The notes under the pieces: model-generated
Told to the model about the DNA's origin: nothing
Databases searched by the model: none
The model's input: only the letters and a program-made list of their open reading frames with translations
Made by a program: the position numbers and the translations under genes
From: G963667145 sp963676515 [NCBI: Candidatus Cloacimonadota bacterium]
GTDB taxonomy: Bacteria > Cloacimonadota > Cloacimonadia > G963667145
Reading direction: 5' to 3'
Assembly: GCA_963676515.1 (NCBI GenBank)
Contig: OY781061.1
Coordinates: 744,001 to 808,000, forward strand
DNA: 64,000 nucleotides
Shown here: one piece after another, positions 44,348 to 53,045 of the stretch
Layout of the letters: every line of letters begins with the position of its first letter
Numbering within the stretch: the stretch's first letter is position 1

Positions 44348-46005
44348 ACATTTTCCTTTCTGTTTGTTCTTTCCAATATTTTTTTCGCTTTCTCGATAGA
44401 TTTGTCGAAACTATCGAAGATGGAATCGTGTGTCAAAACTTTTTCGACTCCAAACCGCAGTAAGTCTTCGCGAACTTCGCCACTGACTCCCGAGAGGAGC
44501 ACCCGTATGTGCTTGTGTTTGAGGATGCTGAGCACATTCTGGAGGTTGTGAAGTCCTGTCTGATCGACAAAAGACAGGTGTCGCATACGGATCACCAGCA
44601 CCTGACACCGCAGACCTGCTTCTTGCAACGCCTCTGAGTATCGCCTAGCGGATGCAAAGAACAGCGGACCGCTTATCTCATAAATCAACATTCCTTTGGG
44701 TAGGTCAGAATAGTTATCGATGACATCCCTATCGACGACATCGTTTATCCTCTTTTCGCTTATGTCCGACATCCTTTTCATAAAGAGGATTGCAGAGAGG
44801 ATGACACCCACTTCTATAGCTAAGGTCAGTCCGAAAAAAATCGTGATGAAGAATGTGGTCAGCAGAACAATCACATCGAAGTATGAGCCCCGCATAATGG
44901 AGATGAAAGACCGCCATTCGCTCATATTGTAGGACACCACAAGCAATATGCCCGCAAGGCAACACATCGGGATGAGTTTTGCCCAATTGCCCAAAAAGAG
45001 CATAATCGCCAGCAAAGTGACCGCATGCACCATTCCCGAGATGGGTGTTCTGCCGCCGTTCTTGACATTGGTCGCCGTGCGTGCTATCGCCCCTGTGGCA
45101 GGGATGCCACCCAAAAATGGCGTGAGCACATTAGCTACGCCTTGAGCGATTAGTTCTGTGTTCGAGCGATGCTTGCCGCCTATCATACCATCGGAAACGA
45201 CTGCAGAGAGCAAAGATTCGATGCTCCCCAGCATAGCGATGGTGATGGCTGGCATCAGATATAGACTCAAGTCTGCAAAAGCGAACTGAGGCAATTGGAA
45301 CTTGATCTTGCAGGGGATTGAGCCAAAAAAGGTTTCGATGGTGGTAACATCCAAAGCGAAAAAATTTACCAAGGAGGTGACCAACACGATGGCGATAAAT
45401 GAGCCGGGAATCTTGGGAACGAACCTTTTGCTAAAGACGATTATCAGGATAGTCACGGCTGTGAGGGAAAATGCAGTCCAGTTGATGAGGTGGAGATGCT
45501 GGAAATAAACGCACCATTTCTGGTAAAATTCCGACGGCACGGAGGCGAGAGGCAAACCAAGGGCGTCTGGTATTTGTGTAGAAAAGATGACCAAAGCGAT
45601 GCCGCCTGTAAAGCCGACGATTAAAGGCTGCGGAAAATATTTGAGCACCGTGCCGAGTCGCAAAAGACCGAAGATTATCATGATGAAGCCAGCCAAAACT
45701 GTGGAGATGAAGAGCCCATCTAGCCCATATTGCTGCACGATGCCGTACACGATGACGATAAAAGCTCCCGTGGGACCTCCTATCTGCACGCGACTGCCTC
45801 CCAAGAAGGAGATGATAAATCCTGCGACTATCGCCGTCACTAGCCCTTTTTCTGGTGACACTCCCGATGCGACGGCAAAAGCTATCGCTAATGGCAAAGC
45901 CACGATACCGACCACTATTCCCGACATTATGTCCGACGAGATTTGCTTTTTAGTTATTCCTAACTTCAAAAGCGAAAAAAATTTTGGTTTAAAAATGGTG
46001 TTCAT
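44344..46005 (-). CDS. SulP/SLC26-family anion permease with STAS domain
   Basis: This 553-residue inner-membrane transporter has a SulP core of about twelve helices (residues 20-420) and a cytoplasmic STAS domain (about 435-545). Signatures are VGIVALPLAIAFAVASG near 32, GGSRVQIGGPTGAF near 69, and in the STAS part LVIRMRHLSFVDQTGLHNL. Family members carry sulfate, bicarbonate or dicarboxylates, often with sodium or proton; the substrate cannot be read. The strong FVD-x-TG STAS strand indicates an intact regulatory domain. It forms a two-gene operon with the overlapping small membrane protein downstream. An SPFH gene lies upstream behind a terminator. Confidence 0.93.
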   Translation of the reverse strand: MNTIFKPKFFSLLKLGITKKQISSDIMSGIVVGIVALPLAIAFAVASGVSPEKGLVTAIVAGFIISFLGGSRVQIGGPTGAFIVIVYGIVQQYGLDGLFISTVLAGFIMIIFGLLRLGTVLKYFPQPLIVGFTGGIALVIFSTQIPDALGLPLASVPSEFYQKWCVYFQHLHLINWTAFSLTAVTILIIVFSKRFVPKIPGSFIAIVLVTSLVNFFALDVTTIETFFGSIPCKIKFQLPQFAFADLSLYLMPAITIAMLGSIESLLSAVVSDGMIGGKHRSNTELIAQGVANVLTPFLGGIPATGAIARTATNVKNGGRTPISGMVHAVTLLAIMLFLGNWAKLIPMCCLAGILLVVSYNMSEWRSFISIMRGSYFDVIVLLTTFFITIFFGLTLAIEVGVILSAILFMKRMSDISEKRINDVVDRDVIDNYSDLPKGMLIYEISGPLFFASARRYSEALQEAGLRCQVLVIRMRHLSFVDQTGLHNLQNVLSILKHKHIRVLLSGVSGEVREDLLRFGVEKVLTHDSIFDSFDKSIEKAKKILERTNRKENV

Positions 46006-46114
46006 ATTTCCTCAAATCTGTTTAATCGCTCGGAAGTTTGCCCGCCTTGATTTCTGTCAAGGGATATGCCCGCCATTTTCATCCTGTTCTATTTTCATAA
46101 TTAAAGCCCAAAAA

Positions 46115-46138
46115 AAAGAGACCTTTTACAGTCTCTTT
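46115..46138 (-). terminator. Intrinsic terminator after the SPFH gene
   Basis: On the minus strand AAAGAGAC-TGTAAAAG-GTCTCTTT is a perfect 8-bp stem followed by a run of T. It lies 20 bases past the SPFH stop and before the SulP gene. Confidence 0.85.
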
Positions 46139-46158
46139 AGTGTTTGATTTTTTTATTT

Positions 46159-47100
46159 CTACTTAACGAACATCTCTTTTATGCTTTTTATTGAGCCTAG
46201 CAAAGCTGACGATTCGTAAGGCACGACTACCGTTTTATCGCCGTGTTGGGTCACTTTTTGGAAAGCCTCGATGTATTTGAGAGCCATCAGATACTGTGCA
46301 GGGTCTGTGCCTGTCGCTTGCACGCTGGAGGAGATTTTGCCGATAGCTAACGCCTCTGCATCTGCCACCAACAGCCTAGATTGAGCTTGTCCCTCGGCAT
46401 TTTTGATAGCCGACTCTTTCGCTCCTTCTGCTTCCAATATCAGTGCCATCTTGCTACCTTCTGCTGTGAGTATCTTGGCTCGCCTGTCCCGCTCTGCACG
46501 CATCTGCTTCTCCATCGCTTCCCTTATCTCTTTCGGCGGATTGATGTCTTGCAGCTCCACTCTGTTCACCTTGACTCCCCATTTGTCTGTGGCGTCGTCC
46601 AAGATGTCCCTCAGCTTAGCGTTGATAGTATCGCGAGAGGTGAGCGTCTTGTCCAAATCCATCTCGCCGATCACATTCCGCAATGTCGTCTGTGTCAGCT
46701 TCTCGATAGCATTGGGCAAGTTGATAATCTTATACACCGATTTCACGGGATCCATCACTTGGAAATAGAGCAGTGCGTTAATCTCGATGCCCACATTGTC
46801 CGCGGTAATCACATTTTGCCTCGGGAAATCGTAAACTGTCTCTCGCAGGTCAATCCTGCTGACCATCCTCGATGACACAATCGTTTGCCCTTGCATATTC
46901 GTTCGCAAAGTCCGCCACTCGATCGTCCTGATCTTGTCCAAGATTGGGATGATAAAACCGATACCGCTTTGCAAAGTCCTAGAATAGCGACCCAGCCGCT
47001 CTATGATGATTACCTCCGATTGCTTGACGATTACCACACCTTTGGCAATAAAAACAATAATCAAAATCAGCAATAAGACGGGAAAATAATTACTTAACAT
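46159..47100 (-). CDS. SPFH/stomatin-like membrane protein (QmcA-type)
   Basis: This 313-residue protein has one N-terminal membrane helix (about residues 4-23) followed by a prohibitin/SPFH domain: ERLGRYSRTLQSGIGFIIP, the stomatin signature region VITADNVGIEINALLYFQV, and TLRNVIGEMDLDKTLTSRD. A coiled-coil rich in Glu/Ala follows (ILEAEGAKESAIKNAEGQA). Such proteins build large oligomeric cages in the inner membrane and often regulate FtsH; a nearby NfeD partner was not found. I chose ATG 47100, four bases after GGAGG, instead of the longer in-frame start at 47157, which reads a basic non-conserved extension. Confidence 0.9.
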   Translation of the reverse strand: MLSNYFPVLLLILIIVFIAKGVVIVKQSEVIIIERLGRYSRTLQSGIGFIIPILDKIRTIEWRTLRTNMQGQTIVSSRMVSRIDLRETVYDFPRQNVITADNVGIEINALLYFQVMDPVKSVYKIINLPNAIEKLTQTTLRNVIGEMDLDKTLTSRDTINAKLRDILDDATDKWGVKVNRVELQDINPPKEIREAMEKQMRAERDRRAKILTAEGSKMALILEAEGAKESAIKNAEGQAQSRLLVADAEALAIGKISSSVQATGTDPAQYLMALKYIEAFQKVTQHGDKTVVVPYESSALLGSIKSIKEMFVK

Positions 47101-47210
47101 TCTTCCTCCATTTTTTTCTTTATTTAGTAGGCATCCTTTTGCTCTCGCTTTCGTCAATGTTAATCACTGAGAATATACAAAAGAAAAATAATTGACAACT
47201 TTTAGTTAAA

Positions 47211-47237
47211 TTAGCAATCTGGCTTCAAGAGTGCTAG
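47211..47237 (+). promoter_or_regulatory. CIRCE operator (HrcA binding site) upstream of clpB
   Basis: TTAGCAATC-N9-GAGTGCTAG matches the CIRCE consensus TTAGCACTC-N9-GAGTGCTAA at 16 of 18 positions with the exact nine-base spacer. A TTGACA -35-like hexamer lies at 47192-47197 just upstream. The right half-site overlaps a second short palindrome (GTGCTA-N5-TAGCAC, 47231-47247). HrcA repression of clpB is therefore likely. Confidence 0.85.
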
Positions 47238-47267
47238 TTTTTAGCACCAAAACTTTTAGGAGGAAAT

Positions 47268-49808
47268 ATGAACTTCAATAAATACACCATTAAATCGAAA
47301 GAGTGTTTGCAAAAAGCCGCCGATTTGGCTACAGAGTACGGACATCAGGAGATAAGAGGTCTGCACCTTTTGCTCGCTGCTCTGACAGTAGAGGACTCGC
47401 TCGTGCCGACTTTGCTCCAAAAGGTGGAAATCCAGCCTACTGTAGCCCAAGAGCGGACAAAAGCAAAGCTGAGCGAGTACCCGAGGGTAGAGGGCAGCTC
47501 TCCGGCTTACCTCAACGCAGAAGCCAACAAAGCTCTTTTGCTTGCCGAAAAAATCGCTGGTCAGTTTCAAGACGAGTTCGTAAGCCTAGAGCATCTTTTG
47601 CTCGCTTTGGTGAAAAGTTGTCGCGACATCCAAGAAATATTGGGCAATCCCCAAGAGAAAGATTTGCTCAAAGCTATCCAAGAGATAAGAGGCAACCACA
47701 AGGTGGACAGCGAGAATCCCGAAGCGAAGTACCAAGTATTGGACAAATACACGCGAAACCTCACGGACTTGGCGAGAAAGGAGAAGCTCGACCCTGTAAT
47801 TGGCAGAGACGATGAAATCCGTCGCACTATCCAGATATTGTCTCGTCGCAGGAAAAATAACCCTGTGCTCATCGGAGAGCCAGGAGTAGGGAAGACAGCC
47901 ATCATCGAAGGCTTGGCACGGAGGATTATCGACCGTGATGTCCCCGAAAACCTCAAGAACAGAACAGTTTTGGAGCTAGATATGGCTTTGCTACTAGCAG
48001 GGGCGAAATACCGTGGCGAGTTTGAGGAAAGGCTCAAAGCGGTCTTGAAAGAGGTGGAGAGCTCCAACGGCGAGATTATCCTCTTCATCGACGAGCTCCA
48101 CACCATAGTGGGAGCCGGTGCTGCCGAGGGGCAGAGCGATGCCTCCAATATGCTCAAGCCTGCTCTCGCCAGGGGCGAGCTGCGTTGCATAGGTGCGACC
48201 ACCCTGAGCGAGTACAAGAAGTACATCGAAAAGGACGCCGCTCTCGAACGCCGCTTTCAACCTGTAATTGTCGGAGAGCCAAGCATTGCCGACACCATCT
48301 CCATCTTGCGAGGCATAAAGGACAAATACCAAGTGCATCACGGCTTGCAAATCACCGACGAAGCTCTGATAGCAGCAGGCAAGCTCTCTGCACGATACAT
48401 CAACGATCGGTTCCTACCCGACAAAGCTATCGACCTGATGGACGAAGCGTGTGCCTCGGTGCGGATGCAAATCGACTCGATGCCCCAAGAGCTGGACGAT
48501 ATGAAACGCAAGATACAGCAGTTGGAGATAGAAGAGCTTTCTTTTAAAGGCGAAGCCAAAGGGAAAAGGGAAAAGGCTCAATCTGAAATCGCTAATCTCA
48601 AAGAGAAGTTTTCTATTATGATGGACAAATGGAAGCAAGAGAAGGACAATCTGAACAAAATCGGTGATGTGAACGACAAGCTGGACAAAGCCAAGTCGGA
48701 GATGGAGATTGCCCAAAGAAATGGCGACCTAGAGACTGCGTCGCGGCTGAAATACGGCACGATTATTGCACTGGAAAAACAACTGGAAACTGCCAAGGAG
48801 AATTTGAGTAAGAAGGCGGAAGGTTCTCAGATGGTGAGCAAAATCGTGGACGCCGCTACCATCGCCACGATTATCTCCAAATGGACGAACATCCCGCTGG
48901 AGAGCCTGCTAAAGAGCGAAGCCGAAAAACTGACGAATATGGAAGAGATTCTGAGCAAAAAGGTCATCGGGCAAAAGGAAGGCATCGTCGCTGTGTCCAA
49001 CGCCATCCGCAGAGCCAGAAGCGGATTTTCCGATGAGAACGCTCCCATCGGCTCGTTCCTCTTTTTGGGTCCAACCGGAGTCGGCAAAACTTACCTCACG
49101 CAAGAGCTGACTCGCCTTTTGTTCAACGACAAAAAAGCGATGTTCCGCTACGATATGAGCGAGTTTATGGAGAAGCACTCCGTCTCCAGACTCATCGGTG
49201 CTCCTCCGGGATATGTCGGTTACGAAGAAGGCGGCAAGCTCACGGAAGAGGTGCGACGACACCCTTATTGCGTTTTGCTGTTTGATGAAATCGAAAAGGC
49301 TCATCCCGATGTTTTCAATATTTTCTTGCAAATCTTGGACGAAGGCAGACTCACCGATGGCAAAGGTCGCACGGTCAATTTCCGCAACACCATCATCGTG
49401 ATGACCAGCAACATCGGAGCGAATCGCCTACTGGAAGCCAAAAACAGCCAAGATGTGGAAGCGGAAGTTTTGCAAGACATCAAGTCACATTTTCGCCCAG
49501 AGTTCATCAACCGCATCTCACAGACGGTGGTTTTCCACAAGCTAAAAGAGAAAGAGATCAAGCAAATCGTCCTTTTAGAGCTTTCCACTCTGCAAAAACG
49601 CTTACAAGAGAAAGGGTTTACGCTGTCGTTGAGTGATAGAGCTGTGGACGCTCTTGCCAAAATTGGCTTCGATCCGCAGTTTGGAGCAAGACCGATAAAA
49701 AGAGCTATCCAAGAGAATTTGGAGAATATGCTCGCTCAGAAGTTTCTGCAAGGCGAGCTCCCAGAAAAAGTGGAAGTGGATTATGATAAGGGGTTTGTGA
49801 TTAAATAA
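47268..49808 (+). CDS. clpB: ATP-dependent disaggregase ClpB
   Basis: This 846-residue Hsp100 chaperone rescues aggregated proteins together with DnaK. In order it shows the Clp N-domain (1-145) and a first AAA+ module with Walker A GEPGVGKT at 203-210 and Walker B ILFIDE at 271-276. The long coiled-coil middle domain (about 405-525) separates ClpB from ClpA and ClpC. The second AAA+ module has GPTGVGKT at 601-608, pore loop GYVG near 648 and VLLFDE at 669-674. A strong AGGAGG site precedes ATG 47268. It is transcribed alone on the plus strand from a CIRCE-controlled promoter and ends at an intrinsic terminator. Confidence 0.96.
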   Translation: MNFNKYTIKSKECLQKAADLATEYGHQEIRGLHLLLAALTVEDSLVPTLLQKVEIQPTVAQERTKAKLSEYPRVEGSSPAYLNAEANKALLLAEKIAGQFQDEFVSLEHLLLALVKSCRDIQEILGNPQEKDLLKAIQEIRGNHKVDSENPEAKYQVLDKYTRNLTDLARKEKLDPVIGRDDEIRRTIQILSRRRKNNPVLIGEPGVGKTAIIEGLARRIIDRDVPENLKNRTVLELDMALLLAGAKYRGEFEERLKAVLKEVESSNGEIILFIDELHTIVGAGAAEGQSDASNMLKPALARGELRCIGATTLSEYKKYIEKDAALERRFQPVIVGEPSIADTISILRGIKDKYQVHHGLQITDEALIAAGKLSARYINDRFLPDKAIDLMDEACASVRMQIDSMPQELDDMKRKIQQLEIEELSFKGEAKGKREKAQSEIANLKEKFSIMMDKWKQEKDNLNKIGDVNDKLDKAKSEMEIAQRNGDLETASRLKYGTIIALEKQLETAKENLSKKAEGSQMVSKIVDAATIATIISKWTNIPLESLLKSEAEKLTNMEEILSKKVIGQKEGIVAVSNAIRRARSGFSDENAPIGSFLFLGPTGVGKTYLTQELTRLLFNDKKAMFRYDMSEFMEKHSVSRLIGAPPGYVGYEEGGKLTEEVRRHPYCVLLFDEIEKAHPDVFNIFLQILDEGRLTDGKGRTVNFRNTIIVMTSNIGANRLLEAKNSQDVEAEVLQDIKSHFRPEFINRISQTVVFHKLKEKEIKQIVLLELSTLQKRLQEKGFTLSLSDRAVDALAKIGFDPQFGARPIKRAIQENLENMLAQKFLQGELPEKVEVDYDKGFVIK

Positions 49809-49821
49809 TCTCAGTATCTTG

Positions 49822-49856
49822 CTGGCGAGCTTTCTGGCTCGCCAGTTTTGTTTTTC
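49822..49856 (+). terminator. Intrinsic terminator of clpB
   Basis: CTGGCGAGC-TTTCTG-GCTCGCCAG is a perfect 9-bp GC-rich stem followed by TTTTGTTTTT, starting 13 bases after the clpB stop. Confidence 0.95.
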
Positions 49857-49889
49857 GCTCTTCTCTTTAAAGGTGTCCGCCTACAGCGG

Positions 49890-50092
49890 ATTACTTTGTC
49901 ACTTTTCCCTTTTGATGAAAAAAGCGAAAAGTAACACAAAAGGTAAATTCAAAATACGAAATCAATTAGCTAAATTCCTAAACCATCCATCTCACGCTAA
50001 TACTGCTCGTGCTATGAATCACTTTTGTTCTTTTTTTGGTGATATAGCACATCGCAATTAGCGTAGTTCAGTCGGTATAAGTAATTTTACGC
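49890..50092 (-). repeat. Dispersed ~200-bp repeat, copy C (inverted)
   Basis: The reverse complement of this stretch aligns to copies A and B. It has TACGCTAA, GATGTGCTATATCACC, GTGATTCATAGCACGAG, TTTAGGAATTTAGCT, ATTTACCTTTTG and the terminal TTACTTTTCGCTTTT...AAAAGGGAAAAGTGA palindrome. It is the most diverged of the three copies and lies inverted relative to copy B, with the nuclease-like gene between them. No other gene was seen in 49857-50216; a short GGGCTTTAGCCC palindrome lies near 50177. Confidence 0.65.
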
Positions 50093-50216
50093 TTCTTGAT
50101 TTGAGTATTTCCTTGGTGGCTTCTGGGGATTTGTGTCAAATACTTGAAAAACCACATGTGGTATGCCTAGTTTGAGCGGGCTAAAGCCCTTGAGTTTACT
50201 GCTAAACGACAATTAT

Positions 50217-51059
50217 TTATGAGCTAGTGTTAAGCAATGCCTTTTTTATTTTAACCATTTTTAACTCATTAGATTTCTCAAGAGTTATAATTTTATCCAT
50301 AAAATCAGAAAATCCTTTCTTGGTAACGACAAAAATATATGCCATTTTTGATTCTTTCTTATAATGGTAATTAAAAACAAGAATTGAGGACTCAACTTTT
50401 ATTAGTTTTTCTTCTTGCATTTCATATAAATCTTCATTTATTAAAAGAATTGGCATATATAAAAAGTGTCTAAAATGCTCATTCGCAGAAATGGATTCTG
50501 GATTACCAATCTCAAATAATTCCAACCTAGATTCACAATATTCTACAATTTTTGATAATCCGCTATGGATATTGTCTGGATGAAAAGCCATTAATTCATC
50601 TTTGTTTTTCTTTTTTTGGAATGAGCAATATTGCGTATAGGTTTTTACCTTTTCATTTTCTATTAGTGAAGTATAAAATGAATCATGCAATCTATAATCG
50701 ATACCCACAGGTAATGTAAATGCTTCTTTCAAACCACACCATGCTTCAATGTTTGGTGAAGGTTCAGCTTTTGTTAATAGTATTAGGGGTAATCTGTTAT
50801 TTTTAAGCTCAAAAACAAATTTTGTCTTGCAAATAACCTTTTCTTCGACATACCTATAGTATTCTGCAGTAATGTCAATTTCTCTGCTTTTGCCAGTAAT
50901 TGGGTCTTCAATAGCTTGGTTTGATTCTACGAAAAATCCAGCTTTAGAAAGACTTGAAGATATTTCTGATTCCAATAAATATCCTGACCTTTTTAAAGCT
51001 TCTAGCATTTTTTCCTCTGACAATTTATTGTGAGTGCTCATTTCTTTAAGGTTTTGCAC
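50217..51059 (-). CDS. Unknown protein with a probable PD-(D/E)xK nuclease fold
   Basis: This is a 280-residue soluble, AT-rich protein of unrecognised family. Residues 28-90 look like a nuclease core: a helix with Glu30/Glu32 (LESEISSSLSKAGFFVE), then EDPITGKSREIDI with Asp62, then FVFELKNNR with Glu84 and Lys86, matching the spacing D-x(n)-E-x-K of PD-(D/E)xK enzymes. Similar cores occur in restriction and defence proteins, but no partner methylase is present. The C-terminal half (residues 150-280) has no familiar motif. The start is probably GTG 51059, nine bases after GGGGAG; ATG 51041 is the alternative. It lies between inverted repeat copies and appears acquired. Confidence 0.6.
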   Translation of the reverse strand: MQNLKEMSTHNKLSEEKMLEALKRSGYLLESEISSSLSKAGFFVESNQAIEDPITGKSREIDITAEYYRYVEEKVICKTKFVFELKNNRLPLILLTKAEPSPNIEAWCGLKEAFTLPVGIDYRLHDSFYTSLIENEKVKTYTQYCSFQKKKNKDELMAFHPDNIHSGLSKIVEYCESRLELFEIGNPESISANEHFRHFLYMPILLINEDLYEMQEEKLIKVESSILVFNYHYKKESKMAYIFVVTKKGFSDFMDKIITLEKSNELKMVKIKKALLNTSS

Positions 51060-51182
51060 AACAATCCACTCCCCTCAACATGTCTCACACACTTCCATAT
51101 TGGCACAGTATGCGAACGCTTTGTTCGGTTATTCTCTATTCCTTCGCATAATCTTTTCATCTATACCCTCTCGCTCTTTCCC

Positions 51183-51245
51183 GCATAATAGCTGTTCCTA
51201 TTTCCTGTCAATCAAAATAAGTTACGCCCGAAATTTGGAAATTCA
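51183..51245 (-). repeat. ~60-bp repeat upstream of the nuclease-like gene
   Basis: This segment is about 80 percent identical by eye to 52901-52965, which lies in the same orientation upstream of the AT-rich EamA gene. Shared blocks are ATAAT-ctgtt, AATAxGTTACGC and CGAAATTT on the plus strand. On the minus strand this copy contains TTGACA. It could be a shared promoter region or a boundary of mobile cassettes. Confidence 0.55.
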
Positions 51246-51256
51246 TAGATAAAGGT

Positions 51257-51306
51257 CTGTGTCTCTGGCTCTATCCCGTGAAGCGGAGGAAACCCCAACC
51301 CAACTA
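51257..51306. repeat. Inverted copy of the 27704-27752 segment
   Basis: CCCGTGAAGCGGAGGAAAC is the exact complement of the core at 27704-27752, and the match extends over about 50 bases with few differences, including GTGTCTCTGGCTC against GAGCCAGAAACAC. Confidence 0.65.
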
Positions 51307-51353
51307 GCAAGTGAGAAAGCCCTACGACTCTCGTGCATCGTGTTAGAGAATGG

Positions 51354-51373
51354 ATTCCCGCTTCCGCGGGAAT
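51354..51373. repeat. REP-type palindrome
   Basis: ATTCCCGC-TTCC-GCGGGAAT is a perfect 8-bp stem with a four-base loop, in the same AATGG...GAGG context as 28221-28240. Confidence 0.7.
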
Positions 51374-51470
51374 GAGGGCTGGTGGGCAGGAATAATGGCT
51401 GGTGATAACGCAAAGCGAGTGGCGTGCAGGAATGATGGCTGGTGGTATGCTTTCTTGTTTCTCTATCCTC

Positions 51471-51490
51471 ATCCTCGCGAAAGCGGGGAT
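51471..51490. repeat. REP-type palindrome
   Basis: ATCCTCGC-GAAA-GCGGGGAT is the same sequence as at 27650-27669, again preceded by CCTC and followed by CCA. Confidence 0.65.
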
Positions 51491-51540
51491 CCAGAGATGG
51501 GTTGGGCTAAGAAAAAACTTTAAGCAAGTAGCTTACAATT

Positions 51541-51740
51541 ACTTATGCCGACCGAGCTACGCTGAAAAGCGATGTGCTATATCTCCCAAAAACGATAAAA
51601 TGTGATTCATAGCACGAGTTTTGCCAGCGTGCGAGGGATGGCTTAGTAATTTTGCTAGTGGCTTAGGTTTTTTTGACTTTACCTTTTGTTACTTTTAGCT
51701 TTGGTCAGCCAAAGGGAAAAGTAAGACCCTCCGTCAGGAG
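51541..51740 (+). repeat. Dispersed ~200-bp repeat, copy B
   Basis: It aligns with copy A (28002-28215) in the same orientation: GAGCTACGCTGA, GATGTGCTATATC, GTGATTCATAGCACGAG, CAGCGTGCGAGG, TTGACTTTACCTTTTGTTAC and the terminal palindrome at 51689-51724, ending CCGTCAGGAG. Copies A and B are closest in the last 60 bases, where they are nearly identical. Confidence 0.7.
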
Positions 51741-51820
51741 AGCAAATTAAAGAAAATGAACTATTATTTTGGGAATGCATAGCAAACAAAGCATACAGTT
51801 AATTAATTAACACATATACA

Positions 51821-51842
51821 CTCCCAAGCTGGAGCTTGGGAG
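51821..51842. repeat. 10-bp palindrome
   Basis: CTCCCAAGCT-GG-AGCTTGGGAG is a perfect inverted repeat of a type seen scattered in many bacterial genomes. It is followed by an A-run on the plus strand. Confidence 0.6.
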
Positions 51843-52017
51843 CGAAAAAAAAAATTTCATATTATTCTCCTACTTTAAAAGCCTAGCAAAATATTCGTGA
51901 TGCAAATAAAACATTTTTTGAATTGAGTACAACGGCTTGTATATAAATCGGTTAGCATTTCGAAGCCCATCGCTTCAAAGCACTATTAATTTTCTACATT
52001 ATTGTGCACAGCATTTT

Positions 52018-52878
52018 TTATTCTTTATTAATCAATCCTCCTAAAATTACTGAAATCATACCTATCATATATACTAATAGAAATGGCTCCTTGAAAAATA
52101 AAATCAACAATATAGTTGAAATCACAGGAGTCAAAAAAACGAAGGGTGCCATAAACGAGGCTTTACCAATTTTTAGTGCTCCAATCCAGAAAATATATGA
52201 GATTCCGTTTACAAATATTCCGTTTATTAAAATCGGCAAAATAGTATCTTGTGTCGGCAATTTAAATTCCGAAAGAAGAATCATTGAAATAAATGAGATT
52301 ACTGTTGCGGTTAAAAAATAAATTGTAACAAGAGATAATGAATCAATTTTAACCTTTTTACTGAGTACAGAAAAAAGCCCAAATACGAACGCTGCTAACA
52401 ATACAATACTATCAACAAAAAAATTATCAAAGTGAATATCAGTCAATTCCCCTTTAGTCAAAACCATAAAAACTCCGAAGAATCCTAGAATTATTGAAAT
52501 CACTTTTCGCAAATTCAGTCTTTCTTTTAAAATCAAGATTGATAAAACTATCACAAAAATTGGCCAACAGTATTGTATTATAAGAACCTCAATGCCTTTT
52601 GCATTCGCGTATCCAAAATACACTAAAATATAGTACAAGTATGTTCCTAGCAATCCTAAAACAATTGATTGAATCCAATCTTTAGCTGAAAGCCTTAGAA
52701 GTAAAAAAACTTTTTTCTTTATCAGGATTATCGCTAAAAAAGTCAAAAATGAAATCACGCTTGACCAAAAAAGAAATTGGTAATTATTAAGATTTGATTG
52801 TCCTAATTTTGAAACTACAGGAATCATTGCCCACAATAGGACACAAATCAGAACATATATTATTGATTTTGTTTTCAT
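52018..52878 (-). CDS. EamA/DMT-family transporter (AT-rich)
   Basis: This 286-residue protein has ten predicted membrane helices in two EamA repeats, each starting with a charged N-terminal segment, and a helix-4 motif YWPIF-like QYCWPIFVIVLSILILKERL near residue 107 typical of the family. The substrate is unknown. It is distinctly more AT-rich than the EamA gene of the rib operon and than pnp beside it, and a repeat shared with the neighbouring nuclease-like gene lies just upstream, so both may have arrived by the same route. The ribosome site is weak; the nearest GGGGAG lies 15 bases before ATG 52878. Confidence 0.88.
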   Translation of the reverse strand: MKTKSIIYVLICVLLWAMIPVVSKLGQSNLNNYQFLFWSSVISFLTFLAIILIKKKVFLLLRLSAKDWIQSIVLGLLGTYLYYILVYFGYANAKGIEVLIIQYCWPIFVIVLSILILKERLNLRKVISIILGFFGVFMVLTKGELTDIHFDNFFVDSIVLLAAFVFGLFSVLSKKVKIDSLSLVTIYFLTATVISFISMILLSEFKLPTQDTILPILINGIFVNGISYIFWIGALKIGKASFMAPFVFLTPVISTILLILFFKEPFLLVYMIGMISVILGGLINKE

Positions 52879-52900
52879 CTTATCTTTTACTTTCTCCCCT

Positions 52901-52965
52901 ATATAATAACTGTTTCTTTTGCTGTAAATCCAAAATAGGTTACGCTCGAAATTTTGTAAATATTG
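52901..52965 (-). repeat. ~60-bp repeat upstream of the AT-rich EamA gene
   Basis: This is the partner of 51183-51245 in the same orientation. It lies between the EamA start and the pnp terminator. Confidence 0.55.
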
Positions 52966-52998
52966 TCAATCTCTTCCCTTTCGTTGGAAACTAGAGAA

Positions 52999-53024
52999 AA
53001 AAGGCAGGATAAATCCTGCCTTTT
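52999..53024 (-). terminator. Intrinsic terminator after pnp
   Basis: AAAAGGCAGGAT-AA-ATCCTGCCTTTT is a perfect 12-bp stem with T-runs on either strand, 22 bases past the pnp stop. Confidence 0.93.
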
Positions 53025-53045
53025 CGTTATCGTTAAGAAATTGTC

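Larger units (their letters stand above)
51060..52017. other. 958-bp gene-free region packed with repeats
   Basis: No credible gene was found here. From left to right it holds an ATGCGAA/TTCGCAT inverted pair near 51115-51148, a 60-bp repeat shared with 52901-52965, a segment shared inverted with 27704-27752, REP palindromes, three loose copies of GGAATRATGGCTGGTG (51369-51445), dispersed repeat copy B and a 10-bp palindrome. Bases 51850-52017 are AT-rich, with a GAAGC/GCTTC hairpin near 51962 but no clear terminator. Confidence 0.6.

Noticed and set aside
51927-51957. Possible attC-like site (GTACAAC ... GTTAGCA) downstream of the AT-rich EamA gene
   Set aside because: Only 31 bases separate the cores and the arms are not complementary, so it does not meet attC structure.
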